Shown here: positions 17,022 to 25,517 of the stretch, piece by piece
Layout of the letters: each line of letters begins with the position of its first letter
How positions within the stretch are numbered: position 1 is the stretch's first letter
NCBI RefSeq assembly: GCF_003353175.1
Contig: NZ_QHKS01000023.1
Span: 58,253 to 122,252 of the forward strand
Length of the DNA stretch: 64,000 nt
Direction: 5' to 3'
DNA from: Paraburkholderia lacunae
GTDB lineage: Bacteria; Pseudomonadota; Gammaproteobacteria; Burkholderiales; Burkholderiaceae
Notes under the pieces: generated by a model
What the model was told of the DNA's origin: nothing
Database searches by the model: none
Seen by the model: the letters and a program-made list of their open reading frames with translations, nothing else
Translations under genes and position numbers: made by a program

Positions 17022-18536
17022 GTGACCACTACTTCGATCGTGCATGACGATGTACCCGTGCCGCGCGGCACGCTGATGATTCAGGGCACAACGTCCGATG
17101 CGGGCAAGAGCACGCTGGTCGCCGGCTTGTGCCGGCTCGCGCGGCGCGCCGGCGTGCGGGTCGCGCCGTTCAAGCCGCAGAACATGGCGCTCAACAGCGC
17201 GGTGACGATCGACGGCGGCGAGATCGGCCGCGCGCAGGCCTTGCAGGCGCTCGCCGCGGGGATTGCCGCGCACACCGATCTCAATCCGGTGCTGCTCAAG
17301 CCGACCAGCGACCGCGGCGCGCAGGTGATCATCCACGGCAAGGCGCGCATGAATCTCGATGCACGCGCATATCACGACTACAAGCCGGTGGCGTTCGAGG
17401 CGGTGCTGGAATCGTATGCGCGTTTGCAAGCGGCGTACGACACGATTTTCGTCGAAGGCGCGGGCAGTCCTGCCGAAATCAATCTGCGTGATCGCGACAT
17501 TGCCAACATGGGTTTCGCGGAAGCGGTCGATTGCCCGGTCGTGCTGGTGGCCGATATCGATCGGGGCGGCGTGTTCGCGCATCTGACCGGTACGCTCGCG
17601 TGTTTGTCGGCGAGCGAGCAGGCGCGCGTGCGAGGCTTCATCATCAACCGATTTCGCGGCGATGTCGGTTTGCTGAAGCCCGGCCTCGACTGGCTCGAAG
17701 CGAAGACCGGCAAGCCGGTGCTCGGCGTCGTGCCGTATCTGCACGGCCTCACGCTCGACGCCGAAGACATGCTGCCGCCCGAGCTGCGCGCAGCGCACAG
17801 CGGCGAGCCCGGGCGCATGTTGCGCGTGGTCGTGCCGGTGCTGCCGCACATCAGCAATCACACCGATTTCGACGCGCTGCGCGCCCATCCACAGGTCGAT
17901 TTTCATTACGTGAGAAGCGGCACGCCGCTGCCTCCAGCAGATCTGATCATCCTGCCGGGGTCGAAGAACGTGCCGGGCGACCTGGCGTTTCTGCGCGCAC
18001 AAGGCTGGGACGCGGTGCTGGAACGACATCTGCGGTACGGCGGCCGCGTGATCGGCATTTGCGGCGGCATGCAGATGCTCGGTCGCGAGGTCGCCGATCC
18101 GCATGGTGTGGAAGGCGCGCCGGGCACGTTCGCAGGCCTCGGCTGGCTCGACTACGCGACTATCCTGACGCGCGAGAAAACGCTGAAGAACGTGACCGGA
18201 CGCCTCGCGTTGCCGGGCGCGGCCGAGGTGGCCGGCTACGAGATTCACATGGGCGCGACGCAAGGCCCGGCGCTGGCTTCGCCCGCGCTGCAACTGGGCG
18301 AAGCGCAACCCACGCATCCCGACGGCGCGATTTCCGCCGATGGCCAAATTCTCGCCACCTACGTGCACGGTCTGTTCGACACCCCGGCCGCCTGCGCCGC
18401 GCTGCTGGCGTGGGCGGGGCTGAGCGACGCCGCGCGGCTCGACTACCCGGCGCTGCGCGAAGCCTCGTTGGAGCGCCTCGCCGACACGCTGGCCACGCAT
18501 CTCGATCTGCCGAAGCTGTTCACGGCGATTGGCTGA
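17022..18536 (+). CDS. cobQ: Adenosylcobyric acid synthase (glutamine-hydrolysing)
   Basis: CobQ amidates four side chains of the corrin ring. It begins with GTG at 17022. The N-terminal DTBS-like ATPase domain shows MIQGTTSDAGKST and FKPQNMALNSAVT. The C-terminal glutamine amidotransferase domain has the nucleophile in VIGICGGMQMLG and the histidine in YVHGLFD. At 504 residues it is full length. It is divergent from cobU and outside the riboswitch operon, so its control is not evident from the sequence. Confidence 0.96.
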   Translation: MTTTSIVHDDVPVPRGTLMIQGTTSDAGKSTLVAGLCRLARRAGVRVAPFKPQNMALNSAVTIDGGEIGRAQALQALAAGIAAHTDLNPVLLKPTSDRGAQVIIHGKARMNLDARAYHDYKPVAFEAVLESYARLQAAYDTIFVEGAGSPAEINLRDRDIANMGFAEAVDCPVVLVADIDRGGVFAHLTGTLACLSASEQARVRGFIINRFRGDVGLLKPGLDWLEAKTGKPVLGVVPYLHGLTLDAEDMLPPELRAAHSGEPGRMLRVVVPVLPHISNHTDFDALRAHPQVDFHYVRSGTPLPPADLIILPGSKNVPGDLAFLRAQGWDAVLERHLRYGGRVIGICGGMQMLGREVADPHGVEGAPGTFAGLGWLDYATILTREKTLKNVTGRLALPGAAEVAGYEIHMGATQGPALASPALQLGEAQPTHPDGAISADGQILATYVHGLFDTPAACAALLAWAGLSDAARLDYPALREASLERLADTLATHLDLPKLFTAIG

Positions 18537-18677
18537 TCTGCGTTTGTCCGGTTGGACCGATTAACTCTCAATAAGAAATAATCAAAGCGTCCGAGGCGAT
18601 TTTTCGCTCGTGGAGGTTCGAATAAAGTTCTTTGCATCGACGGCGGCAATACGCCGCCTCACTCCAAAGGACCTGAC

Positions 18678-19094
18678 ATGAATTCGAACCGCTCCGCAGA
18701 TCTGGCTGCTTTACTGCTTCGCCTCGCCTTGGGCGTCCTCTATCTCGCGCATAGCCTGCAGAAGATTTTTGTTTTCACGCTGCCTGGCACGGCGCAGTTT
18801 TTTGTTTCGCTGGGCCTGCCGGGCTGGCTCGGTTATCTGACGGCGTTCGTCGAGCTGATCGGCGGCATCGCTTTGTTGCTGGGCGTGCAGGTCCGCTGGG
18901 TCGCGCTGGTGCTGCTGCCGTTCATGCTCGGCGCGATGTCGGCGCATCTGCATAACGGCTGGGGATTCGCGTCGCCGAATGGCGGATGGGAATATCCGGC
19001 GTTCTGGGCGGTGACGCTGGCGGTGCAGTCGCTGCTCGGCGGCGGCGCGCTGGCGTTGAGCGGGGCGAAGGCGCCGCGCGCCGTAGCTGCCTGA
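18678..19094 (+). CDS. DoxX-family membrane protein
   Basis: The 138-residue protein has about four predicted membrane helices and the DoxX signatures LLLRLALGVLYLAHSLQKIF and GWLGYLTAFVELIGGIALLLG. DoxX proteins are small inner-membrane proteins with diverse roles in redox and stress physiology; no specific function can be assigned. It has its own ribosome binding site (AAAGGA) and a terminator downstream. Confidence 0.88.
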   Translation: MNSNRSADLAALLLRLALGVLYLAHSLQKIFVFTLPGTAQFFVSLGLPGWLGYLTAFVELIGGIALLLGVQVRWVALVLLPFMLGAMSAHLHNGWGFASPNGGWEYPAFWAVTLAVQSLLGGGALALSGAKAPRAVAA

Positions 19095-19190
19095 TTCACC
19101 ACCTGATTCACCGCCTGAGTCACTTGAGCCGCTGCACGGGCGGTTCGCCAGGCCGCCGGACCGCTCCGGTGGTCCGGTCCACCGGGCACG

Positions 19191-19225
19191 AAAAAGCACG
19201 CGCCATGAGGCCGCGTGCTTTTTTT
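19191..19225. terminator. Bidirectional rho-independent terminator
   Basis: Stem AAAAAGCACGCG/CGCGTGCTTTTT with an 8-nt loop and T runs on both strands lies between doxX (+) and the thioesterase gene (-). Confidence 0.85.
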
Positions 19226-19249
19226 ATGGCGCGGCGGCGCGCCATTCAG

Positions 19250-19669
19250 TCAATACAACACGATCTGGGTGCAGCGAAACAGCGCCATCGTCTTGCCGTT
19301 CGGATCGGTGACGGTGGCGTCCCACACCTGCGTGCTGCGGCCCAGATGCGCAGCCTTCGCGACCGCGCGGATCGTGCCTTCGGTGGCGGTGCCGAGGAAG
19401 TTGCTTTTCAGCTCGACGGTCGTGAAATTGCGCGCCGTCTCGGGCAAATGCGCGAGGCACGCGTAGCCGCAGGCGGTGTCGGCCAGACCGATCACGGTAG
19501 CCGCGTGCAAAAAGCCGTTCGGCGCGAGCAATTCACTGCGCACGGTCAATTCCGCGGTCAAGGTGCCGTGCTCCAGTTCGAGGACATGCACGCCCAGCAA
19601 GCCGGGCAGCTTGCCCTGTTGGCGTTCGTGCAGGCGGTCTATCGTGTATTCGGGGCGCAGTTTGCTCAT
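19250..19669 (-). CDS. PaaI-type hotdog thioesterase
   Basis: The 139-residue protein has a hotdog fold with the catalytic-type NGFLHAATVIGLADTACGYA segment and a LGVHVLELEHGTLTAELTV strand pair, characteristic of PaaI/YigI acyl-CoA thioesterases. The start MSKLRPEYTI was preferred over a 90-residue longer in-frame start because homology begins there. The substrate is not predictable, and there is no phenylacetate cluster nearby. Confidence 0.87.
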   Translation of the reverse strand: MSKLRPEYTIDRLHERQQGKLPGLLGVHVLELEHGTLTAELTVRSELLAPNGFLHAATVIGLADTACGYACLAHLPETARNFTTVELKSNFLGTATEGTIRAVAKAAHLGRSTQVWDATVTDPNGKTMALFRCTQIVLY

Positions 19670-19877
19670 GAAATTCGGGTCCTCGATGGAATAATCGGCT
19701 GCAGGGGGCCGGTAATTAGCCGTCCGGGACTTCGGCCCTGATGGATTTGTCGATATTATCAACGGCTGGATCGGCAAGTGTCCCGGAACCGGTGCGGATC
19801 GGGGCACGCCGGCGCAACTCAGAGCACAAGGCGCGGCAAACCGGCTGGCGGCGCCAGCCTTCTTCCCGGGAGAATTC

Positions 19878-20516
19878 ATGACGGTGATCGTGGTGGCGAA
19901 TCCGAAAGGCGGCGTGGGCAAAAGCACGCTGTCGACCAATCTGGCGGGCTATTTCGCGGCGGCAGGCGAATGGGTCGCATTGGCGGACCTGGACAGGCAG
20001 CAGTCCGCGCATGCGTGGCTGTCGCTGCGGCCCGCCACGCTGCCGGCCATCGAAACCTGGGAGGTCGATCAGAACGCGCCGGTCAAGCCGCCAAAGGGCC
20101 TCGAGCATGCGGTGGTCGATACGCCGGCCGGCTTGCATGGCCACCGCCTGAATATCGCGCTGGATCTGGCGGACAAAGTCATCGTGCCATTGCAGCCGTC
20201 GATGTTCGATATTCTCGCCACCCAGGACTTTCTCGAGCGCCTGGCGAAGGAAAAAGCGGTCCGCAAGGGCGCGATCGAGATCGGCGTGGTCGGCATGCGG
20301 GTCGACGCGCGCACACGCTCAGCGGAGCAGCTGCATCGATTTGTCGAGGGTTTGCAGCTGCCGGTGCTCGGTTTTCTGCGCGATACGCAGAATTACGTGC
20401 AACTGGCCGCGCACGGCCTGACCTTGTGGGACGTCGCGAAAAGCCGCGTGGAGAAGGATCTGGAGCAATGGCAGCCGATCGTCGAATGGACGAACGGGGC
20501 CGGCAGCAAGGCCTGA
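19878..20516 (+). CDS. Orphan ParA-family ATPase
   Basis: The 212-residue P-loop ATPase starts MTVIVVANPKGGVGKSTLSTNLAG (deviant Walker A with the signature lysine), followed by LADLDRQQSAHAWLSLRP and the ParA/Soj-like VDTPAGLHG switch region. It is short and has no helix-turn-helix extension, unlike plasmid ParA. No parB or parS-like repeat is next to it. Such orphans may position cargo proteins rather than DNA; function is unknown. Confidence 0.88.
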   Translation: MTVIVVANPKGGVGKSTLSTNLAGYFAAAGEWVALADLDRQQSAHAWLSLRPATLPAIETWEVDQNAPVKPPKGLEHAVVDTPAGLHGHRLNIALDLADKVIVPLQPSMFDILATQDFLERLAKEKAVRKGAIEIGVVGMRVDARTRSAEQLHRFVEGLQLPVLGFLRDTQNYVQLAAHGLTLWDVAKSRVEKDLEQWQPIVEWTNGAGSKA

Positions 20517-20626
20517 GGGCGCGTTGCCAGAAGGATTGGCAGGCGGGTCAAGAAGGGTTAGCCGGCGGGTGGGTTCGCAGGCGGCTCGGCCGCCCGCTGC
20601 ATGGAATCGCGCGACGGTTCCCGGTC

Positions 20627-21013
20627 TCAGGTCCAGTTCTGGGTCGGCACGTGATCGCGGCTGCCCTTGATCCTGTTGTTCTCGTCGACGAACACCAGAT
20701 CCGGTTTCCAGCCTGCCTTCAGCTCCGCTTCGTCGACCACCGCGAACGCCGCGATGATCACCAGATCGCCCAACTGCGCGCGCCGCGCCGCCGACCCGTT
20801 CAGCGAAATCATGCCGCTGCCGCGTTCGCCCTTGATCGCGTAGGTCGAGAAACGCTCGCCGTTGTTGATGTTCCAGATATCGATCCGTTCGTTTTCGACG
20901 ATGTTCGCGGCTTCGAGCAAGTCTTCGTCGATCGCGCACGAGCCTTCGTAGTGGAGCTCGCAGTGCGTGACCGCGACGCGGTGGATCTTCGACTTCAGCA
21001 TGTTGCGTTGCAT
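20627..21013 (-). CDS. panD: Aspartate 1-decarboxylase
   Basis: PanD makes beta-alanine from aspartate for pantothenate and CoA. It is a pyruvoyl enzyme cleaved between Gly24 and Ser25, and with the start MQRNMLKSKI the sequence places YEGS exactly at 22-25. A GTG two codons upstream is therefore rejected as the start. TYAIKGERGSGMISLNGSAAR is the other family landmark. It is last in a leftward scpA-panC-panD group, so both halves of pantothenate assembly are adjacent. Confidence 0.97.
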   Translation of the reverse strand: MQRNMLKSKIHRVAVTHCELHYEGSCAIDEDLLEAANIVENERIDIWNINNGERFSTYAIKGERGSGMISLNGSAARRAQLGDLVIIAAFAVVDEAELKAGWKPDLVFVDENNRIKGSRDHVPTQNWT

Positions 21014-21069
21014 GACCAATCCCTTGTGGCTTCTTGTGCGCGTTCGCGCGGACCAAGACAGCGTCAGAT

Positions 21070-21903
21070 TCAGATTTCGAGGTTGTCGATCAGACGGGTG
21101 GCGCCGAGCTTGGCGGCGGCCAGCACCACCAGTTCCGCGCTCTCGTCTTGCGGGCCCGGCGGCAGCAGGTTCGAGCGCTTGCGCACTGCGATGTAATCGG
21201 GCTGCCAGCCGCGCGTGGCCAGTTCCGCTATCGCCGCCTGTTCGAGTTTCGCGAAGTCGCGCTCGCCCGACAGCACCGCGTCGCGCACGCGATTGAGCTC
21301 GGCGGCCAGCATCGGCGCCTCGGCGCGCTCGGCGGCTTGCAGATAGCGGTTGCGCGAGCTGAGCGCGAGGCCGTCGGTGTCACGCACCGTTTCCGCGGCG
21401 ATGATGTCAGTGGGCAGCGCGAATTGGTGGCACATGCGGCGCACGATCATCAACTGCTGGTAATCCTTCTTGCCGAACACCGCCACGCGTGGCTGCACGC
21501 ACGACATCAGCTTCATCACCACGGTGCACACGCCCTGGAAGAAGCCCGGCCGGAATTCGCCTTCGAGAATATCGCCCAGATCGTGCGGCGGATGCACGCG
21601 ATACTCCTGCGGTTCCGGATACAGGTCCCTTTCCGTCGGCGCGAACAGCACGTAGACGTTTTCCTTCTGCAGCTTTTCGATGTCGGCTTCGAGCGTGCGC
21701 GGGTATTTGTCGAAATCTTCGTTCGGACCAAACTGCAAGCGGTTCACGAAGATACTCGCCACCACCGGATCGCCATGCTGGCGCGCCAGACGCATCAGCG
21801 ACAGATGACCCTCGTGCAGATTGCCCATCGTCGGCACGAAGGCGGTGCGATTCTGGCCGCGCAACTGGTCGCGCAATTCATGGATCGAGCTGATGACTTT
21901 CAT
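21070..21903 (-). CDS. panC: Pantothenate synthetase
   Basis: PanC condenses pantoate and beta-alanine using ATP. The 277 residues show the HIGH-like motif in FVPTMGNLHEGHLSL (His30, His33), FGPNEDFDKYPR, FGKKDYQQLMIVRRM and the KMSKS-like ETVRDTDGLALSSRNRYL. Its product pathway is shared with panD, which follows 56 bp downstream. Confidence 0.98.
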   Translation of the reverse strand: MKVISSIHELRDQLRGQNRTAFVPTMGNLHEGHLSLMRLARQHGDPVVASIFVNRLQFGPNEDFDKYPRTLEADIEKLQKENVYVLFAPTERDLYPEPQEYRVHPPHDLGDILEGEFRPGFFQGVCTVVMKLMSCVQPRVAVFGKKDYQQLMIVRRMCHQFALPTDIIAAETVRDTDGLALSSRNRYLQAAERAEAPMLAAELNRVRDAVLSGERDFAKLEQAAIAELATRGWQPDYIAVRKRSNLLPPGPQDESAELVVLAAAKLGATRLIDNLEI

Positions 21904-22114
21904 GATCGGACAGGGATTTCCTCGCGCGGCGCAAGACTCGGTCGACGCAAAACCTTAGGGTATCGCGTGGGCCGCCGCCTCACTGGTAATGACAGGTTCG
22001 GAGCGCGGGATTGTAGTGGATTTGCGGCGGGGGCGCACCGAAACGAGGCATTGGCGGTTGTTCAGGCGCACGCAAGCTGTGCCTCGTGCCCTCTTTGCTG
22101 CCGGTTTCGACGCT

Positions 22115-22993
22115 TCAGGCCGGCAGATAGGCAAGGCGTACATAGATCGGTGCGAACGGCTCGGCCTGGGTGATTTCGACCAGCGATTCGCGGCATAGCT
22201 CGAGCATCGCGATGAAATTCACCACCACCACCGGCACGCCTTTGCTCGTGTCGAACAGGTCGGAGAATTCCATGAAACGCGCGTTCTGCAGTTGCCGCAG
22301 GATCGTGCTCATGTGCTCGCGCACCGACAGTTCCTCGCGCGAAATCTTATGGTGCTGGACCAGCTTGGCGCGTTTGATCACGTCAGCCCACGCGGCGCGC
22401 AGGTCTTCGCTGTTCACGTCGGGAAAGCGCGGCGTGATGCTTTGCTCGATGTACACCTCGGCACGCAGGAAATCGCGGCCAAGCTGCGGCAACTGGTCGA
22501 TGCGTTGCGCGGCGAGTTTCATCTGCTCGTATTCGAGCAGGCGGCGCACCAGTTCCGCGCGCGGATCCTCGGCTTCGTCGCCGCTATCGGCTTTCTTCAC
22601 CGGCAGCAGCATGCGCGACTTGATCTCGATCAGCATTGCAGCCATCAGCAGATACTCGGACGCGAGTTCGAGATTGGTCTGGCGCAACTGGTCGACGTAG
22701 CCGAGATACTGCACCGTGACATCCGCCATCGGGATGTCGAGCACGTTGAAGTTCTGCTTGCGGATCAGGTACAGCAACAGGTCCAGCGGACCTTCGAAGG
22801 TTTCGAGAAACACTTCGAGTGCGTCCGGCGGGATGTACAGGTCCGTCGGCAGCTTGAAGAGCGGCTCGCCGTACAGGCGTGCGAACGCGATGCCGTCGAC
22901 CGTGTCGGGCGTGGAATCGGTGGCGGGGGCGGCTAGCGCCGCGGCGTCGGCCGGAGCCGGCGCTGCGCCGTGGGCCTCGTCGGCGTGACTCAC
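22115..22993 (-). CDS. scpA: Segregation and condensation protein A
   Basis: ScpA is the kleisin that bridges SMC heads with ScpB in chromosome condensation. It begins with GTG (MSHADEAHGA), then an Ala/Pro-rich leader of about 40 residues before the conserved FEGPLDLLLYLIRKQNFNVLDIPMADVTVQYLGY block. SEYLLMAAMLIEIKSRMLLP is the second kleisin landmark. The C-terminal winged-helix region reads VVNFIAMLELCRESLVEITQ. scpB is not in the window. It starts 4 bp after the DUF3460 stop. Confidence 0.95.
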   Translation of the reverse strand: MSHADEAHGAAPAPADAAALAAPATDSTPDTVDGIAFARLYGEPLFKLPTDLYIPPDALEVFLETFEGPLDLLLYLIRKQNFNVLDIPMADVTVQYLGYVDQLRQTNLELASEYLLMAAMLIEIKSRMLLPVKKADSGDEAEDPRAELVRRLLEYEQMKLAAQRIDQLPQLGRDFLRAEVYIEQSITPRFPDVNSEDLRAAWADVIKRAKLVQHHKISREELSVREHMSTILRQLQNARFMEFSDLFDTSKGVPVVVVNFIAMLELCRESLVEITQAEPFAPIYVRLAYLPA

Positions 22994-22997
22994 GCGC

Positions 22998-23183
22998 TTA
23001 GAAGTTTTGATAGTACGAGTAAGGCGTCTGTTCTACGCGCGAGGCTTTCTGTTCGGCGCGTTCTTCGAGGTCGATCGGCTGTTTGTCCCACAGCAGCGAA
23101 CGGCCGCGGCGCTGCTCAGCTTCCAGATGCGGTTTTTGTTGCTTGAGCTGGTTCAGGAACTGGGTGATGTCCGATTGATACAT
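22998..23183 (-). CDS. Small DUF3460-family protein
   Basis: This 61-residue protein (MYQSDITQFLNQLKQQKPHL to the PYSYYQNF end) matches the short betaproteobacterial DUF3460 type that commonly precedes scpA. It is charged, likely helical and cytoplasmic, with no known function. A longer in-frame start at 23258 adds an Arg-rich segment with no conserved features and is rejected. Tight spacing to scpA implies co-transcription. Confidence 0.85.
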   Translation of the reverse strand: MYQSDITQFLNQLKQQKPHLEAEQRRGRSLLWDKQPIDLEERAEQKASRVEQTPYSYYQNF

Positions 23184-23557
23184 GGCTCGACGTCCGTGAT
23201 GGGTGAAATGGCGGTTGCCCGCGCGACCCCTCGCGCGACCCCTGATAGGAATCCGCAAGGCAACCGCGCTTTGAAACCGCGCTTTGACTTCGCGATTTTA
23301 CCGCAAGCGCCGCGCATGGACGAAAAACGGCGGCAGGCGCGAGCCGCCGGCCGGAGAAAACGCCTGGAACCCGGGCGGCGGCGACGCGTCAAAGGCGGGC
23401 GCGCTCCCGGCTCGGGGGCGTGCGCATCACGACGGATGCGCTGCGCAGCGCGGCTCGCGCGCCGTCTGGCCGTCCGGCGAGCGCCGGTTCAAGCGTCGCG
23501 CGGCCTCGCCGATGTGGTCAAATAGCGAGCTTCGGACGCCGCGGCGAGCCCGAACCA

Positions 23558-25489
23558 ATGAATTTAATCAACCACGGCCGGAGGTCCTGTTTGGCGGGAT
23601 GTGCGATCGAAACGCCGCGTGTACGGGGCGCTGAATCCGGTGCGGCCGCTGCTGCCACGACGGCCGCTACGGCCGCTACGGCCGCTACGGCCGCCGCTGC
23701 CGGCGGGCTGCGCAGGCGCCTGATGCCGGTTCGGCGCTGGCTGCGCGCGTGGCTGGCGTTCGGCGTCGTCATGCTCACGCTGGCCGCGGCCGAAGCCCAC
23801 GCCGCGCGCGCCAACGCCAGCTACAAGGTCGATATCGAGGCCTCGCCGCGCTCGCTGCGCAAGCTGCTCGAAACGCATCTGGACATTGCGCGCTTCGCCA
23901 AACGCGCCGACATCAGCGACGACCAGTTCGAGTTCCTGATCGCCGCGACGCCCCAGCAGGTGCGCGATCTGACCGCCACGCAAGGCTATTTCACGACGGT
24001 CGTGCGCACGGACGTGCGGACCGTCGACGGCAAGAAGCGCGTCACGGTGAGCGTCGATCCGGGCCCGCAAACCACCATTGAGTCGATTTCGCTGTCGTTT
24101 CGCGGTCCGGTGCTGACCGAAGACCCGGCGCAAGAAAATGCCGCGCGCTTTGCGTTTTCGCTGCACGAAGGCGATCCGTTTTCGCAAGGCGACTGGGACA
24201 ATGCGAAGAACGCGTCGCTCAAGGCGTTGCAGGCGCGCCGTTATCTGGGCGCGAAGATTTACCACTCCGAGGCGCGGATCGACCCGCGCACGCACGAATC
24301 CAGGCTGTCCGTCACTTATGACAGCGGGCCGACCTTCACGATGGGCAAGCTCGACGTGTCCGGCACGCGGCGCTATCCGGAGCAGATCGTCGATAACGTG
24401 AATCCGATTTCGGTCGGCGATATCTACGATGTGCAACGCGTTACCGAATTGCAGCGCCAATTGCAGAACACGCCGTATTACGCGAGCGTCGCCATCGACG
24501 TGGACAACGATCCGGCCAAACCGGCCGAGACGCCGCTGCACGTGAAGGTGTCCGAATATCCGTACAACAGCATCCGCGGCGGGGTCGGCTACTCGACCGA
24601 CAACGGTCCGTTGATCCAGGGCGCGTATTCGTATCTCGATACCTTCGGCAAGGCCTGGCCGTTCACGATCGACGGCCGGATCGACCAGGTTCAGCAGTAC
24701 GGGCAAATCCAGCTGGCGATGCCGCCGGGGCCGCGTGCCTGGACCAATAGCGTGCTGGCGTCCTACACCACGACCAACGTTTCCGACACGCGCATTTACA
24801 GTGTCCGTGCGGGTGTGCAGCAGGCCCGCACATCGCAATTCATCGACTACAACTACGCGATCCTGCTCTACCAGGACCGGCTCGACCAGAACGCGATTGC
24901 GCCGATCACCAGCCGCGCGCTGGTGCCGTCGTGGTCGTGGACCCGCCGCCATACCGACGACCCGTTGTTCCCGCGTTCGGGCAACCTGATTCACGTGGAA
25001 GCGGGCTTCGCGGTCAAGGGCGTGCTGACCGACCAGACGTTCATTCGCGGCTACGCCCGCGGCCAGCAGTACCTGCCGATCGGCAAGGAAGACCTCGTGC
25101 TGTTTCGCGCCGAGCTCGGCGGCGTGTTCACGAGCGGCAGTTCGAGCGGCATCCCGGCTTCGCTGCTGTTCCGCGCGGGCGGCTCGAATTCGATCCGCGG
25201 CTACAGCTATCAGAGCATCGGTAATAACGTCGCCGGCTCGGTGCTGCCGACCAAATATCTGGCCACCGCGGCGGCCGAGTATCAGCACTGGTTCAGTCAC
25301 GATTGGGGCGCGGCGGCATTCTTCGACGTCGGCACCGCCACCGACACCTGGGGCGAGAAAACCTTTTATCCTGGCGTCGGCGTGGGGGCGCGCTGGCGCA
25401 GTCCGGTCGGGCCGGTCAACGTCGATATTGCCTACGGGATTCGCAAGAGGAGCGTGCGGCCCTATCTGACGCTCGGCATCGCCTTCTGA
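23558..25489 (+). CDS. tamA: TamA outer-membrane assembly factor (BamA-like)
   Basis: TamA pairs with inner-membrane-anchored TamB to move lipids or proteins to the outer membrane. After the signal sequence come POTRA domains (NASYKVDIEASPRSLRKLL through KVSEYPYNS), then an Omp85 beta-barrel with GYSTDNGPLIQGAY, FRAGGSNSIRGY (the VRGY-like motif) and a terminal GIAF aromatic. The start at 23558 leaves a long leader with Ala/Thr repeats; MPVRRWLRAW at 23723 gives a more conventional signal peptide and may be the true start. tamB follows 28 bp downstream. Confidence 0.92.
   Translation: MNLINHGRRSCLAGCAIETPRVRGAESGAAAAATTAATAATAATAAAAGGLRRRLMPVRRWLRAWLAFGVVMLTLAAAEAHAARANASYKVDIEASPRSLRKLLETHLDIARFAKRADISDDQFEFLIAATPQQVRDLTATQGYFTTVVRTDVRTVDGKKRVTVSVDPGPQTTIESISLSFRGPVLTEDPAQENAARFAFSLHEGDPFSQGDWDNAKNASLKALQARRYLGAKIYHSEARIDPRTHESRLSVTYDSGPTFTMGKLDVSGTRRYPEQIVDNVNPISVGDIYDVQRVTELQRQLQNTPYYASVAIDVDNDPAKPAETPLHVKVSEYPYNSIRGGVGYSTDNGPLIQGAYSYLDTFGKAWPFTIDGRIDQVQQYGQIQLAMPPGPRAWTNSVLASYTTTNVSDTRIYSVRAGVQQARTSQFIDYNYAILLYQDRLDQNAIAPITSRALVPSWSWTRRHTDDPLFPRSGNLIHVEAGFAVKGVLTDQTFIRGYARGQQYLPIGKEDLVLFRAELGGVFTSGSSSGIPASLLFRAGGSNSIRGYSYQSIGNNVAGSVLPTKYLATAAAEYQHWFSHDWGAAAFFDVGTATDTWGEKTFYPGVGVGARWRSPVGPVNVDIAYGIRKRSVRPYLTLGIAF
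23659..23694 (+). repeat. Four 9-bp tandem repeats in the tamA leader
   Basis: ACGGCCGCT occurs three times in tandem followed by ACGGCCGCC, encoding TAA tripeptides ahead of the likely signal peptide. The array lies between the two candidate starts of tamA. Confidence 0.75.
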
Positions 25490-25517
25490 TGGACACCTGC
25501 ATTCACATGATCCACGC

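Noticed and set aside
19878..20516. ParA gene as evidence for a plasmid or integrated plasmid partition locus
   Set aside because: There is no parB, parS or replication gene, and neighbours are chromosomal housekeeping genes.
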